From assembly GCA_963082975.1 (NCBI GenBank), contig OY720350.1:14416910-14480909 (forward strand): DNA of 64,000 nt, given 5' to 3'. Below, piece by piece: positions 24,101 through 33,086 of this stretch. The translations under genes were made by a program, and so were the position numbers. The first letter of the stretch is position 1. Each line of letters starts with the position of its first letter. The stretch is from Labia minor. Taxonomy: Eukaryota; Arthropoda; Insecta; Dermaptera; Spongiphoridae. Under the pieces are notes generated by a model. It saw only the letters and a list, made by a program, of their open reading frames with translations, ran no database searches and had not been told where the DNA came from.

Positions 24101-27100
24101 AATTTTTAAACATGTGGAAAACTATCAAACGTATATCTTTATTTTTGCGGTCAGTTTAGAGGAAAAAGAATGAAAACGTGGGAGGTAAAGGTCTTCTTCT
24201 CAAAAGTTGATAGAAAACTACGAATTTTGAATAATGCTCGTAAACCAAACTTCATTATTCTAGCTCAAACCGTTTTTGTGCAATCTTGTCTAAATACACA
24301 CATACATACACACAGAGTCATTTTTCTCAACATTAGTGAAATTGACTGTCAGGGACTTTCAAAACGTATAAAAACATCAAAATCCTGACATCGAAAATTT
24401 TTCTGGCGAGATAGTAAAAAAGATAAAATCTATATATATTAATATTAAATATTTCTATTTATTTTATAAGTGAATAGATTATATAATAGATATTTAATAA
24501 GAAATGCTTAATAGTGTAAAATTAAATTAAAAATAAAAAACAAATTTATTTAAGAAAGGTGATGGGGGGGGGAGCAAAATCATTTTTATAAAAATATATT
24601 AAATAAAAACATTATTTAAATTTAATTATTAAAAGATTATAAAAATTATTTAAATATTACAAATTTTTGATTGAATCAATTTCATGGATGGAATTTTAAG
24701 ATCAAGTGAAAAAAACCAATATTACTTCCCCTCTTCCCCTCTTTCATCTTATTCTCTCAACGGTGAATTAATTTTATATTTGTTAATTAATATAAAACAT
24801 GTTCAGAATCTTTTCGGATTAATTTAGCATTAAAAAAAATACCTTTAATTTTATAAATCCAGAGTTAATGTAATCAAAAGTGGATAACTCGTTTAGAGTA
24901 TTTTCTTCATTATTAATAATATATATATATGAAGTAAGTATAGGTATAGAAGGTAAGTATTGGTATATAACCAGATATTTTCAACAGCATTAATGCAATA
25001 TCGATATTTTTCAAATTAAATATTACTTTTTAAAAGTTGTTTTTTGAAATTAGTTTGATGAACAATTACAAAATGTTTATTATGAAATTTAAATTAATAA
25101 TAAAAATGAATAAATTCGGTAATTTACTTTTTGTTATATTAATATTTATTTATTTTTTTTTTTTTTAAGAAAAAAAATGTTTATAAATAATTTATAAATT
25201 TAGGTAATTATTCAATGTTATTTATTGTAATATATTCGAATGATTAAATTTTCATAAAAATAAAATTATTTCCTTTTTTGTATTTATTTTATTTATTTTT
25301 TATTAGTTTTTAAAACAATTGTTTTGTTTTGATTTTTTGTTTTTTCAAATTTATCACGTTTTTATGGAAATTCCATTAATCATTATAAATTGTTTGTTTT
25401 TTTTTGTTTTTTAACATTAGAATAGAGTTAATCAAATATTAGTATTACATAAATTTAAAAAAAGTTCATAGATATTTTTTATTAATTATTTAAATTATAA
25501 TAATGAAATGGTAACAATTTTTTAATATTTTTTCAAAAATTAATTTCTTGAACAATTCTTTCTCATTTAAAATTTCCACCTTTGATTATTATATAATTTC
25601 CAAATGATTTATATAAAATTCAGTGTTAACTAACTTATTAATTTTAAACATTAACTATATTTAATTTTTAATCGTTTGACAATCAAAATATAATAATAAT
25701 AATTAAATCAACAAAATTTTATATAGTTATTTTAGATTAATAGACAAATTTAAAATTAATTATATTCTTTTTAAAAAACTTGTCCAAAGGGTTATTAATA
25801 GAAATATTCGGTAATTATATTGAATGATCATCCAGTTATGGATTTGGATAAAACTTTACCAGTGGGTTCCTTTTTTAATTCCAAATAAACTTTTCTTATG
25901 CAATTTTTGCGGGTCGCTTCTAGTTTACGAGAAAAAAAAGATTAAAGTTTGCCAGATAGCTTATTATGAACCTCGAAATATGACGTCATTAAGTATAATG
26001 TTTTATTGATTAATTCATTAATTATTCACTTATTCCTAATTTTCGATTTTACGGTTCGGTTTGGGTATAGGGAAATTATTTAATTAATTAATTTTTATAA
26101 TTTTTGATATCTAATCCGAACTGAAAACAAAACCAGAAAATTAGTGGAGCCCTCTGATGGTCAAATAAAAAAACATGGTAGCTAAATAGAATATCAATGG
26201 ATTTATATGCAAACTTTAATCCTTTTTATCTCGTAAATTAGAAACAACCCGCAAAAAATGCATAAGAAAAGTTTATTTGGAATTAAAAAAGGAACCCAGA
26301 AGTTTTATCCAATACCATTACTAGATAACCATTCAATATAATTACCTATATTGATTAAAATAATATTTTATTTTATTTATATCACTTTTTAATAATACAT
26401 TTTTTGATGAATAATTTAGTTTTTTAATATTTATTGGATAATTGATGTATATATGTAAAAAAATTATATTTCTCATAGAGTAATAAATAATCAGTTAAAA
26501 AAACAAACAAAAAAAAAAACGAGGCTTGGTAAAATGTAAATAATCCCATTGTACGTAATGAATGTAATCTTAATTACAATTACGGTGTCATACTTTGATG
26601 GCGTAACTATCGTGTGAGAGTGCGATTCAGTTAACCACAAGTAAATATCTAAAGGGCGACCGACAAACCTTCCGAAATTATTTCGTATCAGAAAGACAAA
26701 GTCACACGAATGTGGTAAGTGTTATGGTGCAATAAAATAAAAGACCAGGAGCCCTACACCATCTTGCGGTATTCAATTAGCATAATAAACAGATGCAATA
26801 GAGAATCTTTGCAATTTTGGTTATTTATTTTTTTTCATCAATATTGGATGTATTGTAATTAAATGGCGGTATATAGGTCAGCTATTTCCAACCTGTCTAT
26901 CTATTACATGCACATCATTAATGTAAATTATAATGTGCGTCTTGTTTTGAAAAAAGATACATACGTAATATTTTTACAGTTCAATAGAAATATCTTATAT
27001 TTTGAATGAATAATTTTTATATAATTAAATATCAAAAAATATGAATAGAGATACCTAATAGTCCTATAGAAATAACATATAAAATTTAGGTATTCATGAA

Positions 27101-30100
27101 CGATTGATTTAATTTATAAATGTATAAATTTTAAAGTTGAGAATAAATAATCTAATATGAATTTTAGATACTATAAAATACAAATGCAATGGTAAGGTAG
27201 TTAATTAGTCAAGATATTTTAGTGATTTTCAAACCCAGACATATTAATTATTCATTGATAGTGAATTTGTCAATAAAATTGATGATCATAATGGGTGGAG
27301 GAATTTATTAATCTGGTCAAGTTAAAGTAGTAGATAGATAATTAATATTTAATTAATGATTTATTATAATATGATAATATATGGAAGGTGAGAACAAAGA
27401 TTTCATTTATTTAATCCAGTGATTCTCAACCTTTTAGTATTCACGGCCCAATTTTCAATCATAATTTTCATTGCGCCACCCCCCCCCCCCATCGGAAATG
27501 TTTCAGAGTATCGCAAAATCATCTGACCTTTTATTACTATATCGTCAGAGATAGTATTGCGATCACGAAAATTTTCGATGTTGAGATTTTGATGTTTTTA
27601 TACGTTTTGAAGGTTCCTGGATCATTTTCACTAAGATTGAGAAAAATTTCTGTGTGTGTGTGTAGACAAGATTACGCAAAAACGGTTTGAGCTAGAATCA
27701 TGAAATTTGGTACAAGGCCATTATTCAAAATTCGTAGTTTTCTATCAACTTTTGAGAAATGTAGCTCAAGGGTAATTACCTACAACATTTTGATTTTTTT
27801 TCTTCTAAAGTGACCGTAAAAATAAAGATATATGTTTGATAGTTTTTCACATGATTAAAAATTGTATAAAACTGCTATATATAGAATTTCAGCTTGATTG
27901 AATCGCTGAAAGTACCGGAATTAATTTTTTAAGACTGCAAATCACGCGCCATCACATGATGTGGTGCCATCAACAAAGAGACGAGGTGGTTTAATAAATA
28001 TTATTTATTAATTTTAATAAGAAATTAAAATTTAATTTGAAAATGTTTTGACAAAAACAAAATTAAATCTAATCACTTAATTATAAAAAAAATCTACTAT
28101 TTTTGATTTTATATTTTTAATAAATATTATTTATTAATTTTAATTTATAATTAATTAAATTTAATTTAAATATAATACATTATGTTATTTAATCTAATTC
28201 AAATTGCGAATAGTCGAGTGGAGACACTCCAGCTAATTTTTTTTTAGAACCATATTGAAAAATAATCGAAAATAGATTCATATTGAAAAAAAAGTCGGGT
28301 TGAGAATCACTAATTTAATCCATAAAATTAAGTTCCCGGCTTCTGTTTTCTATATATTTAAGCTAAATAAAAATAAAAATAAAAACTCATTAAATAACTT
28401 ATGAAACAAGATTCACAATTTTCAAGAGCTAAAATAAATTTTAATAAATTTTTTTTTTTCAGTATTGTTTACTATCTTCGAAGCATCATGGGTAAATATT
28501 TTCTTTTAAAATATTTAATTATGCATTTGAAATATATAATAAAAGTTTAGAGTTTATTTTATATTTTTTTATTTGGAATTGTTTCTTCAAAAAATAAAAT
28601 TGTTTCAAGTGATAAATTATTAGAAGTAAAGTAATAAAAATATTAATATTTTTTAATTTTGTCTACAACAAACTTCTTGATTTTTGTTATATTCTTTCTT
28701 TATTTATAATATTTGAATTGTTAAGCCTAATATTTTTCTAAAGAATAAATGAAAACTATTAATAAACTCAGGTTAAATAGATTAAATAAAAAAATATTTT
28801 AATCAAAATAGATTTTTGTAAAAAAAGTTAACTTAGCATATATTGTGTCCCACATAAATTTTGAAAGTTTTTAATGCCATACATTTTAGGCTTAACACCA
28901 GAACAATTAATACGCGTTAGTTTAATTTATGATTAAGAAAGCATTAAAACTATTATTTAAAACATTATTATTATTTTAAAGGGCCAAGAAGGATACAACT
29001 ACCCAAAACCTGATCGTCCCTTCCCAGGCAGTACTGCATCTCCAAGTAACAATAGACCTGGTGGATTGGATTCATCAACTCCAAGACCTAATTTTCCTCC
29101 TAGTGGACAGAGACCGGGACAAATCCAACCTGGATTTCCTGGTGGAACTGGTCAAGATTCTCCAGATCCAAATCATCAAGAGGGTTATAATTATCCAAGG
29201 CCTTCAGGAGGAAGCGGAGGTGAACAAGGGTTCCAAAGACCTAGTGGTTCTTCGCAACGCCCGGGGCAACATGATTATTCAGGCGGATCTCAATCTCAAA
29301 GACCAGAACAAGGAGTTGGTTCAGGGCAACAAAATTATCCTGGTGGACCCTCACAGAGACCAGGACAAGTTGGAGCTCCCGGACAGCAAGGGCAGCAGGG
29401 TTACCCAGGTGGATCAACACAAAGGCCAGGTCAGGGTGGCGCAGAAGGACAACAAGGTTATCCTAGTGGTCCGAGTCAACAAGGTTTTCCAAGTGGATCC
29501 TCACAGAGGCCAGGACAAGGTGGAACTCCAGGTCAACAAGGTTATCCTAGTGGATCATCACAGAGACCAGGACAAGGCGGCTCTCCAGGACAACAAGGAT
29601 ATCCTAGTGGTCCAAGTCAACAAGGTTTTCCAGGTGGATCGACACAAAGGCCTGGTCAGGGTGGCGCAGAAGGACAACAAGGTTATCCTAGTGGTCCAAG
29701 TCAACAAGGTTTTCCAAGTGGATCCTCACAGAGACCAGGACAAGGCGGCTCTCCGGGACAACAAGGATATCCTAGTGGTCCAAGTCAACAAGGTTTTCCA
29801 AGTGGATCCTCACAGAGACCAGGACAAAGCGGCTCTCCAGGACAACAAGGTTATCCTAGTGGTCCAAGTCAACAAGGTTTTCCAAGTGGATCCTCACAGA
29901 GACCAGGACAAGGCGGCTCTCCAGGACAACAAGGATATCCTAGTGGTCCAAGTCAACAAGGTTTTCCAAGTGGATCCTCACAGAGGCCAGGACAAGGTGG
30001 CTCTCCAGGACAACAAGGTTATCCTAGTAGTCCAAGTCAACAAGGTTTTCCAAGTGGATCATCACAGAGGCCAGGACAAAGTGGCTCTCCAGGACAACAA

Positions 30101-32053
30101 GGTTATCTTACTGGTCCAAATCAACAAGGTTATCCTAGTGGTCCAAGTCAACAAGGTTTTCCAAGTGGATCCTCACAGAGACCAGGACAAGGCGGCTCTC
30201 CAGGACAACAAGGATATCCTAGTGGTCCAAGTCAACAAGGTTTTCCAAGTGAATCCTCACAGAGGCCAGGACAAGGCGGCTCTCCAGGACAACAAGGATA
30301 TCCTAGTGGTCCAAGTCAACAAGGTTTTCCAAGTGGATCCTCACAGAGGCCAGGACAAGGTGGCTCTCCAGGACAACATGGTTATCCTAGTGGTCCAAGT
30401 CAACAAGGTTTTCCAAGTGGATCCTCACAGAGGCCAGGACAAGGCGGCTCTCCAGGACAACAAGGTTATCCTAGTGGTCCAAATCAACAAGGTTTTCCAA
30501 GTGGATCCTCTCAGAGACCAGGCTCTCCAGAACAACAAGGTTATCCTAGTGGCCCAAGTCAACAAGGTTTTCCAAGTGGATCATCACAGAGGCCAGGACA
30601 AGGTGGCTCTCCAGGTCAACAAGGTTATCCTAGTGGTCCTAGTCAACAAGGTTTTCCAAGTGGATCCTCACAGAGGCCTGGACAAAGCGGTACTCCAGGA
30701 CAACAAGGTTTTCCAAGTGGATCATCACAGAGACCTGGACAACAAGGTTACCCTGGTGGACCAGGTCAATCACATGACGAACAAGGAGGAAGGCCAGAAG
30801 GAGCAAATCAATTTCCTTCAGGATCAAGTCAGAGACCCGGCCAATACCCTTCAGATTCCAATGATGATGGTTCCTATGATGAAGGAGATTATTCAGCAAT
30901 TCCAGGACAGCCTGATGTTGATTACCCTATTCTTAACTTTATTCCAGTAACATCTTTTAGGTGCGATGCACAACAATGGCCAGGCTATTATGCTGATATA
31001 GACACTAGATGTCAAGCATTTCATGTATGTTGGAACAATATCACATATGACTTCCTTTGTCCTAATGGAACAATATTTCATCAGAAACATCTTGTATGTG
31101 TTTGGTGGAATCAATTTGATTGCTCTGAAGCTCCAAACTATTTTTATGTAAATCAAGATATATATGATTATAATAAATTTGGAAGTTCTGGTGGACAATA
31201 TCAACCTATGTCGCCAATTTCATTTGGACCTCAAGGTTCACCTTCACAAAATCAAGAACCAGGTGGTTACCCCGGATCTGGAATTTCACGACCATCAGGT
31301 GAAAGTCCTCAAAGTGGGTTCCCATCTAGAGGACCACCTCAACAATCCGGATCTTCTCCATCATCTCAAGGAGGCTACCCATCAGGACAAAGTCCCCAAA
31401 GTGGATTCCCATCTAGAGGACCACCTCAACAATCCGGATCTTCTCCATCATCTCAAGGAGGCTACCCATCAGGGCAAAGTCCCCAAAGTGGATTTCCATC
31501 TAGAGGACCACCTCAACAATCCGGATCTTCTCCATCATCTCAAGGAGGCTACCCATCAGGACAAAATCATCAAGGAAGCTACCCATCAGGACAAAGTCCC
31601 CAAGGAGGACAACCATCAGGACAAAGTCCCCAAGGAGGACAACCATCAGGACAAAGTCCCCAAGGAGGACAACCATCAGGACAAAGTCCCCAGGGAGGAT
31701 ACCCATCAGGACAAAGTTCTCCTGAAGGTTATCCGTCAGGTCAAAGACCTCAAAGTGGATTCCCATCAGGTGGGCCTCCTCAGCAATTTGGAACATCATC
31801 AACATCACAGGGAAGTTATCCTTTAGCTCCATCCGGAAGTCAGCAACGCCCAATTGGTCCTTCCTCTGGTCAGCGTCCTTCTGGGAATGAACCTTCCTCT
31901 CAAGGACAGTTTGGACAATCTGGATATCCTTCAAGTTCATCAGGTTCACCTCAAGGCTCTAATCAAAGACCATCACAACAATTTGAACCATCCGGACCTG
32001 GATCTCAGCCAGCTCGTCCAGATAGAGAATACCTTCCTCCTTTTAAAAGATGA
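21195..32053 (+). CDS. Secreted cuticle protein, single chitin-binding type-2 domain with long GPSQ repeats (CPAP1-like)
   Basis: Coding exons are 21,195-21,219, 28,464-28,492 and 28,982-32,053, giving 1041 aa with matching phases. Residues 1-~18 (MKGLRLIIVLFTIFEASWG) form a signal peptide. Residues ~20-660 are low-complexity and rich in Gly, Pro, Ser, Gln and Tyr/Phe. They are dominated by a 28-residue repeat (words QQGYPSGPSQQGFPSG and SSQRPGQ). Residues 678-733 form a peritrophin-type chitin-binding domain (CBM14) with six Cys at 679, 695, 701, 711, 724 and 732, and the aromatic GYYADIDTRCQAFHVC core. A second repeat-rich tail follows. A single CBM14 in a cuticular protein matches the arthropod CPAP1 class. 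Chitin binding is known for that family. An elastic, resilin-like role for the repeats is inference. The TATA-driven start and 7.2-kb intron are described separately. Confidence 0.9.
21220..23854. other. Cuticle gene long intron, left part
   Basis: AT-rich with TA microsatellites (~22,540-22,565). A less AT-rich patch at ~23,205-23,390 includes a run of ten or more G at 23,225 and CTAAGCTTTAAATGTCG. It is not recognised and could be an intronic regulatory element or repeat remnant. 23,481-23,580 is the source-like match of the insert at 28,018-28,116. Confidence 0.45.
23855..24415 (+). mobile_element. Family A, near full-length copy in intron
   Basis: Complete from CTGGAGTGTCTCCACTCGAC to GGCGAGATAGT, with a CACG-rich segment (~24,000-24,022) and a CA tract (~24,295-24,315). 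Only the outer half of the terminal hairpin remains. Confidence 0.85.
24416..25809. other. AT-rich intron sequence
   Basis: Nothing recognisable beyond homopolymer runs and a TA microsatellite near 24,920. Confidence 0.6.
25810..26346. mobile_element. Foldback element, copy 2
   Basis: 537 bp. The terminal 17 bp are perfect inverted repeats (GGTAATTATATTGAATG and CATTCAATATAATTACC). Arms of about 200 bp pair throughout, with words such as GGAACCCA/TGGGTTCC and AAAAAAGG/CCTTTTTT. It is the same family as 13,916-14,401. It contains one TGACGTCA palindrome (25,981-25,988). Confidence 0.85.
26570..26715 (+). promoter_or_regulatory. Possible alternative promoter/first exon inside the intron
   Basis: A mixed-composition island within AT-rich intron contains ATTCAGTTAACC (~26,626), an initiator-like word, followed ~85 bp later by a consensus donor (GTG|GTAAGTG, 26,714). 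The only ATG just before the donor (26,707) would enter the next coding exon in the wrong phase. If it is an exon, it is therefore likely untranslated or belongs to a non-coding transcript. Tentative. Confidence 0.3.
27417..28312 (+). mobile_element. hAT MITE with family A nested inside
   Basis: Ends CAGTGATTCTCAACC and GGTTGAGAATCACTA, flanked by the 8-bp target duplication ATTTAATC (27,409-27,416 and 28,313-28,320). Its own sequence is about 200 bp and includes a run of C at 27,478-27,490. The rest is the family A copy at 27,536-28,232. Confidence 0.85.
27536..28232 (-). mobile_element. Family A, full-length copy (reverse) with a foreign insert
   Basis: Runs from the hairpin end (ATCGTCAGAGATAGT) to GGAGACACTCCAG. 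It holds a GT tract (~27,651-27,664) and the ATGAAATTTGGTA core. About 99 bp at 28,018-28,116 do not belong to the family and match 23,481-23,580. The insert is flanked by direct repeats of the family A word AATAAATATTATTTATTAAT. Confidence 0.85.
29395..30745 (+). repeat. 84-bp coding tandem repeat (28 aa)
   Basis: About 15-16 units of 84 bp encoding QQGYPSGPSQQGFPSG + SSQRPGQGGSPG with few substitutions (for example GSG/QSG, one YLTGPN variant, one H for Q). Some units are partial, with 42- or 75-bp spacing. High nucleotide identity between units indicates recent expansion or homogenisation. Confidence 0.9.
31303..31720 (+). repeat. Second coding repeat block (87-bp x3, then 30-bp x4-5)
   Basis: Three units encode SPQSGFPSRGPPQQSG + SSPSSQGGYPSGQ (29 aa), followed by the 10-aa unit SPQGGQPSGQ repeated. 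It lies C-terminal to the chitin-binding domain, so the domain is bracketed by two unrelated low-complexity arrays. Confidence 0.9.
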
Positions 32054-32168
32054 TTTTTATTTGTTTAATATGTGTATAATTGAATATAGCTTTGATAACA
32101 TTCGAAATGCCAATTAAAACAAATTATATTGATCTCTTGTGAATTTAGTTGTTCTAAATTTTTTTCTA

Positions 32169-32174
32169 AATAAA
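32169..32174 (+). terminator. Poly(A) signal of the cuticle gene
   Basis: AATAAA about 115 bp after the stop codon. It is the first canonical hexamer downstream. Confidence 0.6.
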
Positions 32175-33086
32175 ATTGTAAAAATATAAAAAAAGATATA
32201 TATATATTTTGTAATTTTTTATTTAATTATATTATAACGAATACTAATTATTTATAACTATTTAATAAAAAAAAATTATTGTATATAAAAATACATCATA
32301 TATATATATATATATATGTATATGTATATATATATTAAGAAATATATATATATATAATAATAATTGCTTTTGAAATGAATTAATAAAATGTAAATAAAAA
32401 TAATAAAATTAAATAAAAAACATATTTTTAAATCATTTGTATTTATTCATTTAAGTGGATTAATCAATATTATTTTCATATTTTCAATTTTTAAATTTAA
32501 ACGAATTTGTTTGAATATTGACAGATTTACAGTCGCATGTGGAAATTTGCAAGTCAATCGAAAATAAATAAGAAATAAAAATTATTCAAGGAACCTATGT
32601 AGTACCAATTATTTTTATATACATACTAACATAATATTACATTACATACATAACATATCAACTTATTTGACTTTGGATTGGTGTTCGTCCCCCCATCTAG
32701 CTTTCTTCTTTTCTATCCATTAATATTCAGGTGAATTTGTTTTAAGAATTAAGCAATAAATAAATACTAATTTTGGTAAATCTTTTTTGAAATAAGTTTT
32801 TGTAACTCCTCCTGCCACCTATTGAATTGGATTTTAGCTAAATGACAATTCTGCCTTTACATGTTTAAAACAATGAATAAAATTTTTCCCCTTATATAGA
32901 GTCATATAAATGTCAATTTATTAATTATACAAATATTTATGCTTTATAAGAAATTTAAGCTATTATGAATTAGACAACTTATAATAATTATAAAAAACAA
33001 TAATTATAAATAATAATTTTTCATAAAAAAGATATATAAATATATATATACATATACAGGAATAAATTGTTTTATTATTGAATAAA
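32175..33086. other. Intergenic, AT-rich
   Basis: TA microsatellites at ~32,295-32,360. No gene seen. The region must contain the promoter of the F-box/actin gene, but no TATA box could be chosen among the many AT words. Confidence 0.5.

Noticed and set aside
26707-26714. Alternative start codon for the cuticle gene just before a GTAAGT donor
   Set aside because: Splicing to 28,464 would enter the wrong reading phase, so no protein isoform is supported.
29061-30950. A 629-codon open frame overlapping the cuticle exon in another frame, plus minus-strand open frames
   Set aside because: An 84-bp unit without stops in other frames keeps shadow frames open. Only the main frame has a signal peptide upstream, in-phase exons and the chitin-binding domain.
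31164-31949. Open frames of 220, 149 and 87 codons over the second repeat block
   Set aside because: Same cause: 87-bp and 30-bp repeats read out of frame give low-complexity shadows.
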